From: Haliclystus octoradiatus
Lineage: Eukaryota > Cnidaria > Staurozoa > Stauromedusae > Haliclystidae
Length of the DNA stretch: 64,000 nucleotides
Reading direction: 5' to 3'
Assembly (NCBI GenBank): GCA_916610825.1
Contig: OU744454.1
Location: 3,309,821-3,373,820 of the forward strand
Below are positions 47,125 to 58,737 of this stretch, in pieces (position 1 is the first letter of the stretch; every line of letters starts with the position of its first letter). The notes beneath the pieces were generated by a model, which did not search any database, was not told the DNA's origin, and worked only from the letters and a program-made list of their open reading frames with translations. The translations under genes and the position numbers were made by a program.

Positions 47125-47265
47125 TTCAAGTAGTAGTAATTGTATAGACAGTCACATTATAGGAATATGCCGTCCATCTTACGCCTTACATATTTGCTAC
47201 ACAAAGAACGCCACAAATCACGGTCAGACATAGCTGACAAAGAAACTTGCAAATAACACAATTCA
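47125..47265. repeat. Interspersed repeat shared with 58545-58670
   Basis: GACAGTCACATTATAGGAAT, ATTTGCTACACAAA and GGTCAGACATAG match the copy next to the right end of the Kolobok-like transposon. Downstream sequence to about 47640 may belong to the same unclassified element. Confidence 0.6.
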
Positions 47266-47640
47266 CGATACAAAACATTATGAAAAGATGCTACTCCCCC
47301 ATAGCCCCGTCGAAGCATCTCCTTTGGTTGCCAGTTAAGGATGTCATGCAGCGGTTGAGGGGCATACATCTCTTGATCTCTCGATGTGACCTAAAACAGA
47401 CATTTGACATTGGTGAGCAATAGCAGAGGCAGAAGGGGAAATTTTTCTAAGTTTAGCAGTGAACAGTAAGTTGGGCCAATGTATTCCTAAAGCATGCCGT
47501 TTTAAGAATGATTTTGTTAATTGTGATCTTATCAATGTTGAACATAACCGTAAAGTTTTTAAATCTATGTGGGTGAATGTAATTAAACGTAAAGAGGAAC
47601 GGTTTGTTAAATTGCACAACACCGTTTACACATATATAAT

Positions 47641-48465
47641 ATAACATATCAAAGCCAATCCCCTATAAATTATATTGACAGTTGCTGGGTGTACAAGCAA
47701 AAAGTATCCCACAAGGAAATTCATTACCTTCATAATCGGATTTATTTGCATTCCATTTTTCTTGTTCAAATATCGAATAAAGATTCCATTATTTAGAATG
47801 ATGATGTCGTGACCAGTGTGTTTGAATCTGCAATGGAATATTTATTAGCCTGAGTAAACAAATTTTTATTCAGATGAACTTGCGTCGATAACCTTGAACA
47901 AATATTCAAAGTGGTTGATATAGCGTAGGATGTAGTTACGTTCGAAAATTTTATTACCTGATATTTTTTTTGAAAAATCAAAAATAGATTGGAATGATAA
48001 TCAATACATTATAATTTACATAAAAAATTCGCTACTTTTATTCGCTACTAAAATATTGTAATCTAGATGTTCTCTCTAGCTAGTTTTCTATTCATGCGAC
48101 AGTACTCAGATTCTATTCTTGTTCTTGGCGTTTATACGACATAGCCTGCATGGGAGCATGCATGCTTCCTAACACAAATGGATCCTATGTTCTGGAAAGC
48201 TAGAGCAAAAGAAGCTTGACATTTCTTGACAAACCAACAGATTCAGAAAAAATGTTGTAACATTCCTGAAGAGAATTAATTCAAGGTCAAAATTCTAGTT
48301 TATGTTTAAAAATTTAAACTCTGAAGATTTGGTTGCAATACATTTTGTAAAAAATACTGAATTTTAAGAACTTTCATTTTCCAGCCGCTCTATTCACTGC
48401 TTTTAAGATTATTTTTCACATCATTTGTCATCATGGCAAGATTTCGTCCAATGAAGATATTAAAG
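47641..48465. other. AT-rich intergenic DNA
   Basis: No convincing gene. A diverged hAT-like remnant may lie at about 48185-48270 (AGCTAGAGCAAAAGAAG, ATTCAGAAAAAATG). Confidence 0.35.
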
Positions 48466-48469
48466 ACCG

Positions 48470-48530
48470 GTAGCTCAGAGGTAGAATGAGCTAGCATTAC
48501 ATTCGGAAGGCTCGATTTTTCGTCAGTCGA
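48470..48530 (+). pseudogene. tRNA-like relic or SINE head
   Basis: GGTAGCTCAGAGGTAGAATG is a good A-box and D-arm, and GGCTCGATTTTTCG is a weak B-box with the expected TTCGANNCC changed. No complete cloverleaf can be drawn. It may be a decayed tRNA or the head of a lost SINE. Confidence 0.4.
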
Positions 48531-48830
48531 CATGACACAAACTCTGTTTTACGTATGTAATTTTGACTTTAACCAAAAAGCTCATTTCAATATCCAATTC
48601 AAATGTTCAGTTCTTCGTGCCCCCGCAAACTGTCCAAGAAAACTACACACATTCACATTCACAAACTTTGTTTTATGGGGTAGCACTGCAATTGATATCT
48701 GTGAATTACATATCATAAACAACGGAGATATATATACGATATGATAACATTAATTTACTATGCAATCGAACGTGCTAAATACTGCATCCCCCTCATTGGC
48801 ATGGTTAGAGGGAAGCAGCTAATTATGAAA

Positions 48831-49077
48831 CATACATACATACATACATACATACATACATACATACATACATACATACATCATACATACATACATACAT
48901 ACATACATACATACATACATACATACATACATACATACATACATACATACATACATACATACATACATACATACATACATACATACATACATACATACAT
49001 ACATACATACATACATACATACACATACATACATACATACATACATACATACATACATACATACATACATACATACA

Positions 49078-49111
<34 letters not shown>

Positions 49112-49133
49112 CATACATACATACATACATACA

Positions 49134-49166
<33 letters not shown>
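48831..49166. repeat. (CATA)n microsatellite
   Basis: About 84 units of CATA/TACA with a few phase breaks near 48880, 49020 and 49106. Open frames of repeated Tyr-Ile-His-Thr or Met-Tyr-Val-Cys are artefacts. Confidence 0.98.
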
Positions 49167-49167
<1 letters not shown>

Positions 49168-49667
49168 GGAGTTATAAAATATACACTGTTCGGTAATTAT
49201 CATACGATATGAAGTGAGAATTGTTTTTAATAGAAACATTTCTATTGACGCATTGAAGGTGTAGGAATTCAAATTGTTAAATTTGTATTCCTCGCCAACG
49301 CCGAGTGAATCACCCACTTAACCATTAAATCACACATCAGGTCATGAAAACAAAAATTATTGAATTTATAAATATTATCATTTCATTGTTAATTCTATAA
49401 AGTATTCCAATTTTTGATTTTAAGTTCATCAAATGTTGTTTAATAATAATATTGTTTGATACATAACATGTAAAAGCTAAATAAATACTATTTTTCTAAA
49501 ATTTTTGATTTATTAAAATTCTAATGTGTTACTCAAATAAAACATTGACGATATTTGATGAAAACTATCCCGAATTATTTTATTTGTATAAACATAACTA
49601 CATTTTATGATTATCACATCTAGATATTTGAATAGCTGTGTTTAATAAATTTAAGATTACTTTTGCA

Positions 49668-49675
49668 TATAAAAG
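49668..49675 (+). promoter_or_regulatory. TATA box of the secreted-protein gene
   Basis: TATAAAAG lies about 100 bp before a GTAAGA donor at 49772. Transcription would start near 49695-49700, giving a 5' non-coding exon of roughly 75 bp that splices to the acceptor at 50710. It contains one short upstream ORF (ATG at 49736). Confidence 0.6.
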
Positions 49676-49854
49676 ACCGATCATTCATTTGAATTCTATC
49701 CAATCCTATCTTGGTCATCGAAGTATTCCACTTTTATGCAACGAAGTTCAACTACTTAATTTCTCTACAAGGTAAGAAACACTAAACAACAGTACATTGG
49801 TTTCTAATACTTTTCATGATTTTAGATGGGTAATAAATCTATATATACAATTTA

Positions 49855-50025
49855 ACCCGCTTATGTGCAATTCGGATAAGTGAAGTTCCGGCTTATCTGC
49901 AACCTGGCTTTGAAACCCGTTAAACAATTTTCTGATCAAGTCCTTGGTAAACAATTCCGGATAACTGCAATTTCGGATAAATGCAATAAAAACCGTTGGC
50001 AATTTTGACTTGTACTTAAGCGGGT
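49855..50025. mobile_element. pogo/Tigger-like MITE in the 5' UTR intron
   Basis: ACCCGCTTATGTGCAATTCG at the left and GACTTGTACTTAAGCGGGT at the right are inverted ends, with TA on both sides. The interior repeats CGGATAA and TGCAAT motifs seen in Tigger-type elements. It is 171 bp long. Confidence 0.75.
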
Positions 50026-50710
50026 TACACAGTACTAATTTGACATGAGACTTTTCAGACTATTTCAAAATTTGAATTCTCTTGCTTTGAAAAACCAAAA
50101 TACTTACACAGAACATACTAATCATACTGCTGTATCACCGGTCACAATGATATTTATATTTCCTAGAAATATCATATAGACTGTCTGACACGAGCTATAA
50201 ATTAACGAGTCGGAATTTTGTTCGAATTTGAAAAATAAGCGGATATCCGAACAAGTTTGTTTCAAAAATATTTTAATTTTAAAACTTTTCTTGAATTCAT
50301 TATAGCGTATTAGCAATGAGTGTGGTCCATAATGGACCTTCTATGATAAAACTTATTTCGCCAGTAAGACGTACATAAGTCGCGGACAGACACAGAAATA
50401 TAGTGATATATAAACAGACAGTATTATGTATATAAGTGATTATTGTCATCCTTGTGTTTGATATCTTGGCTAGTTGACTTAATTCGCCAATTTGTTCGGA
50501 GATCGTATTGTCTTTCAGATTCAATCGTAATCCGATTAAGGTACTTTTTATTTTATAACTCATACTATCTATATCACAGAAATATATATTTTTATAGCAA
50601 TATGTACATATGTATAAAATCTTGCTATTGGATTTTCATTGTATATTTGATTTGTAAATGACATTTAAGACGTATTTATTAAATTTGAGTGAAAATTGAT
50701 TTTTTTTTAG

Positions 50711-53700
50711 ATGAAGATCTCTTTCTTAATTGTCACCGTATTGATAACACTTGCTTTTGTAAGTGCAAAAGAAGATGATAAAGTAAAATGTGAAGACATC
50801 ATATCTGCAAAGGTATAATAATAATAATGACATAAAACGTGGCTATCGTTTGCTAAATAAGAGGATTTTACGATGATGACAGACAATTATTTAGAAATGC
50901 AATACAGTATTGTAGATGCCTGAAGTCACGGCCTTAAGTCCTTAGGGAAGGGCCGGGTCTGATAAAGAATTTTGACTCATACTTCGGGCTTTTTTGAGGC
51001 GAAAAATTGCAAGTACTGAAGCACCCAAATATGCAAATGCCACGCCTTTTATTAAGCAAAATTGACAACTCCCTCCCTTGTCAGAAGCATATAGTAAGCA
51101 TATTATCAGATAGTAAAAGTGTCCGTTTGATTGTTTGTTTTTTTCTATTGGACTATACTACTACACAGATTGTAGATTTGCAAATTAACATGGATACAAT
51201 ATTCAAATATTTCCATTTTTATTAGTCGTGTGTAGCTATGGAAAAATTAGGCAAGACACTTCAGACATCAATTGGAAATGTCAATCGAATTATCCGAAAT
51301 GCAGTTATCAAGGGAACAGGAAAAGTCTCTCTTATCTACAAAAGGTTATTGATGCGTTTGAAACGAGCATCAATTGGTTCACCAGATCAAAGTAAGTATC
51401 ACGTCTCATTATATCATGGTCACAAAAAAGAACTAATAGAAAAGTTACATTGATCACGTTCTAATTCTCTGGTGTTGCAGTAATATCAATAATATAGGGA
51501 GAAATTATCACTGTTTATTGTTGGGAAAATATATCTATTAATAGTAAACGTTGGGTTGGCATGCTAGCCTTCAAGGACCATCACATTTGCAGTTAAAGGA
51601 GCAACATTGACCAGCGGCTGCTACAAGCTCAACTTGAATTAAGCTTAGCATAAATTTCACCATCAATGTCAGTCACAGCTTCGGCATGGCTTCAAATTTC
51701 AAGTTTCAGCATGGTTTCAGGCACCGAAACAATACACTGTGACTCTAGGCATGTAGAGCCAATCGTTCATTTATGCTCTTTTAACACTGTGATTAATGAC
51801 ACCAAAGTATCATCGAATCGAGGAACTCACACTCACCTCTGTGTATTGACCTTTATTTATAAATTATGTTTGGCTCTGTTTTGAAATCTCTACGAGAGTT
51901 GATGCTATTTGATACGCTACTTTCAATCATTATACCCTCATCACACTATACTGTAAATATGGTCTAAATAGGAGAGGCTACTTTCATTACGCTTTTCGAC
52001 GGGGTCGTTCAACTAGATCTTTGGCAGAATGACCATAAAAAAATTCAGATCATGAAGAAAGTACTCCAAATGTAAAAAGTGTTTGAGCAACGTGAATAAA
52101 CCTCTTAATTGAAAATAATTTCTTGCACTTGATTAAAAATTAACAAATTGAAACTTTGATGATGATTATTATAACCTTCTGTATTAATGTGTTATTCTTT
52201 CTTATTTCTTGGTAAAAATTCAGACAAAATTGCAGAAGTAAAGAAATTGATGGATAAAATCATTGAAGATATTCTCAAAGAGTACAAGAATGCTGACAGT
52301 AAAATGAGAAAATTGATCGGTCGTGCTGTTCTCAATTCTCATTTCAAACGCAAGGGAATGGGAGTCGCTGTGAAAAATTTCCTTGAAAAGATCTCTGGCG
52401 AAAAAGATGATAATGTTGAAGGTGAGACTCAATAGGATTTGATTGACAAGGTCAAGGACAAGGTCGCATAGCCTCTTATGTTATTTTCTCCAATTCCAGT
52501 GAGCCTCTACAGCTAGCTTCCTATACACACTAGGATAAAATCACATCGGATTCCGTCAATCCTGCTATTAGTCGCAATATTTTCGTAGTATTGATGTTGA
52601 TACAGTACTATACGAATGACGCTATTCTATCAAAACAACCCTGTATATAAAGGTCACCTGTCTATAATGGTTAAATTATAGATATCGGCTTATTGGCTAA
52701 GTGGCTATACTGTACTGTATGCGATATATATTAAAATGTACCGTATATACAGAAAGATATTGTTTGAAGTGTTATTCGAAGGCGTAACCGACATACAATA
52801 CTCATTCCATATACCTGATTTCAAAAACTGGAGTACATTCGATTGGTAACCTACAATAAGTAGATGCCCACTTCTAGGTACCCCGCATACCTATATTGTA
52901 ATTATGAACAGCATTTCCGTAAGTAAATATCAATGCTATATTTGACTACTAATTCATATTCTGTATTATTCTCCCTGAAGATAATCATTTTTTTATTAAA
53001 AGTTTTAAAACTTAAAGTTGTCAGGTTCTGAACAACTGATAATGATGATGATAATATTACGTAACTTGTTGACTATATGAACCAGGGCTCGATAAAACGG
53101 GGACCGCTTGAGCCGCCGGTTGCAGGCACATTTTGGGAACATTGGAATTACTGCAGGCACATCTTTCAAGATTGCACAAATGTATGCATATTTGGAGTGA
53201 CTAGTGCAGACTGTTGTGAATCAGAAACTATTATGAATTCTACGCATTTTTCAATAAATTATATTCTCATTAAAATAATGTCCTTTCATTTAAGTCCGTA
53301 ACCAAAACAACTTGCAGACACTTTGAAAGGGAAAATTTGGTTGAAGGCACTCATATATTTTATAAACCCCTGGTATAAACACGCTGTATAGTATCCACCT
53401 GTTGCAGCGACCATTTCTTGAAGCAAACTACACGCTAGTCTCTCTGCTTCTATTACTGATTCATATAGAAGATGTACTCAAATGGTATATGTGGACCGTA
53501 TATTGCACCGGACTTATGATTTGATCATATCTGGTCGACTGTGAACTGTGGTTCTAATCTCTAAAGATCAGCTCAGCCTTGACTTTATCTAAAACATCAA
53601 ATGAGTACAATCTTCCAACGGTGGATGGTAACAACCAGACTCTCGTTGCTATAATATATTTTGTTTTCTTCATATTTGTTTCAGATAATTTGGAAACAAG

Positions 53701-55122
53701 ATATCGACGCACTGTCGACGAACAAATGAAAAGTATCCTTTCAATGGTTCGACTTTATGGTAAAGCTGCCTTGGCTAAGCTTCTTAATGCAGTAAGCAGT
53801 GGTCTTGGACATTTCAAAACATACTTAGAAGATTATTTGAAGAAAATGGAAGGAAGTAGAACGATCCGATCTGAAGGTATGATTGGATTTATATTGTATT
53901 CTTAATCCGTTTGAACTGAAAATAAAAATATATGTTATTATGACAATTGAAATTAAGCACAGTGCTATCAAATCAGAGAACATTTTCGAATAACTCCAGG
54001 AAAAATTATATTAGTTTTATTTGAATATAGACAATCCGTCAGCAACGATATTAGCCTTTACAAAAACGTGATTCATTCAAGCAATGAAAGACTTGAAATC
54101 TACAAGTAACTATTGTAGGACTTTCTTGTAGATAATCTACAATGATTCTCAATGTGGAAGAAACCAAAAGGCTACCTTTAGCCTATGTAATATATATACA
54201 CGTCTGTACCATGTTGTCTTTGTTGTCAACATTCTTTACGGCCTGAAAAATGGTACCCTAAAATCTTGAAAACTGTGGTGAAATCTTACTTGCCTGTAAG
54301 ATCTACACGCAGGCTAACAGCCCTAAGAATTTCAGTAGCATTTCATACTGAATGATACATGAGTGATACTTATACGCAGTAGGGACGTGTCGTTGGATTA
54401 TAAAAACGTCTTCTTCATTGATCCTAATAGTTTGCACGCCTGCCTGAATTTCATGTGTAGATGAAATTGTATTTAATCTGAGGGTATCATTTCTCTTTAA
54501 ATTAAAATCCTGTTGTATTTCTGATAGATGACGAAGACCGTATTGCTGACGAAGAAGCTCAAAATGAAATCAATGCTATTGTTGATGAAGCAGAATTTGA
54601 AGTTGAATTGAGCATTGAAAGTACTGTTGGAGAAAGCGAGAAAGAAATTGAAGAAATATCTAACGCTTTGGGTCATGAAATCTCAAGAAGAGACTTAGCT
54701 GATGACAGTAAGTGAATATAATATATATATATCAGGGGTGCTAAAGATTACCGTGCTTATACGGTGTCAGTCCTTTACAACGACGGAGTTGATGTCTATC
54801 CACTGAACAAAATGTCTATCTAGCAAGATGGAGAACCATTTTTGGGGCTTAGTTTTCAAAATATCCTCAATCTCTGATCGGCCTTGGAATCTCAATATTT
54901 TCAAGCCATCTAGTCATGAATAATATTTTTTTTTCTCTTTTAGTTATCTTGAAGAAGTTTGAATTCTTTCTTGGAATATTTGGTGCAATTGCTGGTCCAC
55001 AACTTCATTCAATTGCTAATCAATTATTCCAAACGCATCGTCAAGAAATTATTGCAGGTGTAAAAGGCGGATTCTTTGCCATGCTTCGACTTGTTCCCAA
55101 ACTTCTTCCATTGATTGGATAA
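50711..55122 (+). CDS. Secreted modular charged helical protein, unrecognised family
   Basis: Six coding exons keep phase: 50711-50812, 51226-51391, 52224-52421, 53685-53876, 54528-54707 and 54944-55122 (TAA), about 338 residues. Residues 1-19 are a clear signal peptide (MKISFLIVTVLITLAFVSA). Only two cysteines were seen in the mature part, ten residues apart. Exon 2 encodes a strongly basic, amphipathic stretch (NRIIRNAVIKGTGKVS, YKRLLMRLKRAS). Exons 3 and 4 encode mixed-charge helices (IIEDILKEY, KAALAKLLNAVSSGLG). Exon 5 is very acidic (over twenty Asp/Glu in about sixty residues). Exon 6 is hydrophobic and glycine-rich (FFLGIFGAIAGPQ, FFAMLRLVPKLLPLIG). Internal exons are phase 1-1 modules, so they can be duplicated or swapped. 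The basic, acidic and hydrophobic order recalls antimicrobial-peptide precursors, but this is inference; no family match is claimed. AATAAA follows at 55238. Confidence 0.8.
51963..52100. mobile_element. Diverged relative of the 46648 hAT-like MITE
   Basis: GGGTCGTTCAACTAGATC and CAGAATGACCATAAAAA align with GGGTCGTTCAAATGGAAC and TAGAATGACCATAAAAA of the element at 46648. Right end not seen. Confidence 0.5.
52625..52720. mobile_element. pogo-like MITE, 3' part
   Basis: ACCCTGTATATAAAGGTCAC and CTGTCTATAATGGTTAAATT are family sequence. Both ends are lost. It lies in the intron after exon 52224-52421. Confidence 0.55.
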
Positions 55123-55237
55123 ATCAAATTCAATTGAAATATTTTAAATTTTAGTTTATAAAACTATGTTGACAGACTGTTGTATGATTTTCATTTGATG
55201 TAACTAATGGAAATTTATTTTGAACGATTTAAAGAAA

Positions 55238-55243
55238 AATAAA
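55238..55243 (+). terminator. Poly(A) signal of the secreted-protein gene
   Basis: AATAAA lies 116 bp after the stop codon of the secreted-protein gene, followed by a T/G-rich stretch (GATCTTTTGAGTTTTG). This is normal spacing for cleavage and polyadenylation. Confidence 0.6.
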
Positions 55244-55259
55244 TGATCTTTTGAGTTTT

Positions 55260-55559
55260 GTGATGATTTTATCTATTATTTCTTTTCTATTTTAAGTCAG
55301 ATCTTAAGCCAGTTTGACTATCTACAAGAAGAGCAAGAAAGCTTTACCTTGTCTACCAATTCAATCCAAGTGTAGCTCTCATTCAATCTCCGGACTTCAC
55401 AGGCAAACTCCTTTACTCTGTACGATTACGTCAAACATTTAGCATATACAGTGTACAGCTTGTACCACCATTCTCAATCTCATGGAGCATAACATGAGGT
55501 AGAGGTTCTTTCCCATTCCCGAATGATCCGTCCATGATGAATACTATACACGCATTACA
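55260..55559. repeat. Unclassified repeat flanking the Kolobok-like insertion
   Basis: TCTCATGGAGCATAACATGA and GGTAGAGGTTCTTTCCC resemble part of 22925-23340. The segment ends at the TTAA where the transposon inserted. Confidence 0.4.
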
Positions 55560-58507
55560 TTAAGGTCACTCTCTAGTCTAACATTTTTCTACCATTTCCA
55601 AAGTCACTAAAATTGTTATTTTGTGGCAAATCAGTTTGTGTCCCATCAAAATTGAGCTGGATCTAAAAATTTTGGTCTAAAAATAGCTTCTCTGGTGTAA
55701 AACGCACGAAATATAGCCTTTGGCCTGACAAGGATCCAGGTTCAGGGGAAGTAGCTTTGGACCCCAAATTCAGTACAAGTATTCCTTAAGAGTTGCATTA
55801 TGCAACTATAGAATTAGATTTTTTAATTAGCAAGTTATAAAAAAAAAAAACAGATTTGTAACTTGACGTCACGAAATTTGTAAATCGATTGTTTCAAAAA
55901 AAATTTATTAAAAAATATTTAGATATGTTATAAAAATTCTGTTACTATAGTTGCATGGATAATACAGTAATAAATAAATAATCCAAATTTGAAAGCAATA
56001 GCTTTACAAATGAGTTTGCTACATCCGTCAAGGTCATTGAAAATCGCTCTAAATCATAAATTGAGAAAATCGCGGTCAAAGTCAAAGTTTATGTTTATCT
56101 GTCTATATTTTAGTTGTAATTGGATTAAAAACCACCTGCTTCATAAGCAACTCCTTCTTCCTCTAATACCTCATCCTCTACTGCTTTTTTCGACTGTCTC
56201 TGTGCTTGTCTGATTTTTTTTTGGATGGTTGATGCATTTCTATCACTTTCACGAATTCTTTTCTGGTCAATCTTACGTGTTTGCGCCAACATGAATTGTC
56301 CTGGTGCTACTCCCATGGCAACTAACACATTATTTAAGGCTGAGGTTCCATCATTGAATACAGTGACTGCACTAGCACAAGCAGCATCGAGGTGAGCTCT
56401 CCCAGATGACACACCTTTAGGACATCTAGACCAGATAAGATGATTCAGCGCCTCACAAGAATTTTGCGTATAGCCACCAAGACATCCTTCGAGTATTTCG
56501 TCTTTGCCCAATCTTTCATATGTAGGTTTCAGGACAGCTACAATTGACTCAGGTATAGTTTTAACATGGGAGTACGTTTCTTTATTGGCAACAGCTTTTT
56601 GGTATTTGCACCATGATTCTTTCCCAGTTGGACAGTTCTGGTGCTGTGGTTTATCATCTGTCGAAGCTGTGTGATATAGACCAGCCCAAACCTCTTTTCT
56701 CATTGCTTCTAAGTTATATTTATTTCTTCTAATAGCCAGACCATAATATATTTGCAGCTTACCTATAAGGTCTTTTGTCAGCCTACCACGTCCACCAATA
56801 GTTTTACCATCAGGCAATTTTTTCTTTCCCCATTGTGTTTTCAATTTTCGCAAAGCGTTGCCCATGCGCTTTTGAACATGTCCGACGCATTCATGCTTTT
56901 TAATGTCAATTTTATTCCCATAAGGCATACTTTCTTTTATATTGGAGAACGACTTACTATCTCCATCACCAATATATCCCGTATATCTGAGTTTCTTATC
57001 CTTTACCGATCTTTCATACATTCGCTTTATACCTTCCGGCTCCATGGAAGGGGCAGACCCATCATAGTTTACTGGGCATATATGATTTGCATTCCAGGAT
57101 TGTTTTTTTAAACTTTCAGGTTTTGAGCCCCAACGTGAACAAGAAGAACACAATTTGTTCATGCTTTCGTAGTCTAGAACTTTGCCTGATTCAACCGATA
57201 TAGCTGTGACAACTCCTTGCAGGGAGGAGAAGCCCCGTTTGCGCCATGACCCATCGAACATAGCTTTACAGTCAGCAATTTTTCTTTGCTGTACATCCTG
57301 CAAGTTATGCTCCTCTTTAGCTGCATTTAGCATACTGGATGATGCGCATTGTTCAAGAGACTCTTTCACAATGTTCAAATTGTCTATGTAGGAGGTTTCA
57401 GTCATTGCTTCGGGCATATTCAGAATTGCACATAACTTTTCGAGTGAAGTTTTGCCACCACCAATTTCTGACATTCCAAATACAGCTCTTCTGTTGATCT
57501 CATAACCTCTAGATCCTTCAGCTATAGGGGAAGTGTATGATTCAGTGATAGCTGAACATGATTCACAGGTTAGCATAATCATGGAAGACAAACCCATTTT
57601 TCTTGATGAATCTTCTTGTAAACATAGTCTCCCTTGTTTGCATGATTTACAAATCGAAGCTTCATTGATCAATAATTCAAGTAGTTTTAAATTGACAAGC
57701 CTGAATCCATGACATTTATCCTCAATTATAATATCTTTTTCTGATAACTTCAGTTTTTTCGAGCTTGCTCCAGGTTGCTCATCAAAATCAGCTGATTCCT
57801 GTTGTTTCTCGTTGAGGGATTTTTTAGCTGGAAATAACTTCCTTTTACACCTCCTTTTGACAGAAAATTTCCTTCTAACATTTGATGAATCACCAGAAGA
57901 CATTATAAACACGAAAAAGAAATCAATAAATATTTCAAGGCTTCGGATACACAGTTGAAAGCAATAAAAACTACTTCAAAACGATTACATTCGTGAAAAA
58001 CTATCACTTTTGAACCCTTTTGAATGCAGTGTGGAAGTAGCTTCAATACAGCACTTCTATTGGACAATATAAAAAAAACCTTTTGTTTGGAATATTGGAG
58101 CGACTTGATGTTTAGAAATTCCATTGTCTGATAGGGTGTTGGTCAAGGTCTCATTTAGAAGCCAATATCGATTTAATGGCAGAGGCTACAACAAAATGGC
58201 CTGAAAAATTGGAAACAGCGATAAATTACCAACAAAATGAATGTCTTATGCCTAAAAATGACCAAAATTTACCATTTTTTTCCAAATTTGCAATGTTTTG
58301 CACGAAATGGACCAAAAAAGCATGAAAACAACAAGAAATGCTAGGTATGATCTTTGAAAATGTATTATTTTGTAGTTTTTCGTTCGTTTTGTAGTAAAAA
58401 AAATTCAGAATCATGTTCCTTAATAATTATACTTACTAAAAACAAGAAAAGCTCAAACTCAACAAAATTTTATTTTTTCCCAAAATTAGACTAGAGAGTG
58501 ACCTTAA
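55560..58507 (-). mobile_element. Complete Kolobok-like DNA transposon
   Basis: The 18-bp inverted ends GGTCACTCTCTAGTCTAA (55564-55581, and inverted at 58486-58503) are identical, and TTAA lies on both sides (55560-55563, 58504-58507). The 2,940-bp element encloses one long intact ORF on the minus strand with about 590 bp of 5' and 560 bp of 3' non-coding DNA. TTAA duplications occur in Kolobok and piggyBac; the transposase sequence is not piggyBac-like, so Kolobok-like is the better call. Perfect ends, perfect duplications and an open frame point to a recent insertion. Confidence 0.93.
56125..57912 (-). CDS. Transposase with Mutator-like transposase domain (Kolobok-like element)
   Basis: A single open frame of 595 codons. 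The basic N-terminus (RRKFSVKRRCKRKLFPAKK) looks like a nuclear-localisation or DNA-binding segment. A zinc-binding pair (CKSCKQGRLCL ... LTCESC) follows near residues 90-120. The central catalytic region has MFDGSWRKRGFSSLQGVVTA (about 215-235) and YIGDGDSKSF (about 310-320), holding two likely acidic catalytic residues. ECVGHVQKRMGNALRKLK and LIGKLQIYYGLAIRRN are strongly typical of the mutator-like transposase domain family found in many animal genomes. Later motifs TGKESWCKYQKA and CLGGYTQNSCEALNHLIW support the same family. The ORF has no frameshift or internal stop, so it may be functional. It catalyses cut-and-paste of its own element by inference. Confidence 0.9.
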   Translation of the reverse strand: MFIMSSGDSSNVRRKFSVKRRCKRKLFPAKKSLNEKQQESADFDEQPGASSKKLKLSEKDIIIEDKCHGFRLVNLKLLELLINEASICKSCKQGRLCLQEDSSRKMGLSSMIMLTCESCSAITESYTSPIAEGSRGYEINRRAVFGMSEIGGGKTSLEKLCAILNMPEAMTETSYIDNLNIVKESLEQCASSSMLNAAKEEHNLQDVQQRKIADCKAMFDGSWRKRGFSSLQGVVTAISVESGKVLDYESMNKLCSSCSRWGSKPESLKKQSWNANHICPVNYDGSAPSMEPEGIKRMYERSVKDKKLRYTGYIGDGDSKSFSNIKESMPYGNKIDIKKHECVGHVQKRMGNALRKLKTQWGKKKLPDGKTIGGRGRLTKDLIGKLQIYYGLAIRRNKYNLEAMRKEVWAGLYHTASTDDKPQHQNCPTGKESWCKYQKAVANKETYSHVKTIPESIVAVLKPTYERLGKDEILEGCLGGYTQNSCEALNHLIWSRCPKGVSSGRAHLDAACASAVTVFNDGTSALNNVLVAMGVAPGQFMLAQTRKIDQKRIRESDRNASTIQKKIRQAQRQSKKAVEDEVLEEEGVAYEAGGF

Positions 58508-58737
58508 TAAGATCAATACTGTGCTAGTGGCAAAAGATGTCTAGTAATAGTAATAGTAGTTGTAATAGACAGTCACATTATAGGAATGTCCCTCTTGTGC
58601 GCTTAAAAATTTGCTACACAAATAACGATCAGACATATGACAAAGAATAATGTGAATAAGGCAATTTAATAGTCAATACTTGAATGATATTGATGATATT
58701 TAAGTCCTGACTCCTGAGATCTGAAACATGGACATTG
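58508..58737. repeat. Interspersed repeat next to the transposon's right end
   Basis: GACAGTCACATTATAGGAAT and ATTTGCTACACAAATAAC match the block at 47125-47265. The transposon therefore inserted in or beside an older repeat. Confidence 0.55.

Noticed and set aside
48470-48530. Functional tRNA gene
   Set aside because: The A-box is good but the B-box is mutated and no cloverleaf forms; kept only as a relic.
48741-49317. Repeated Tyr-Ile-His-Thr and Met-Tyr-Val-Cys ORFs up to 164 codons
   Set aside because: They are translations of the (CATA)n array, open in all frames because the unit has no stop.
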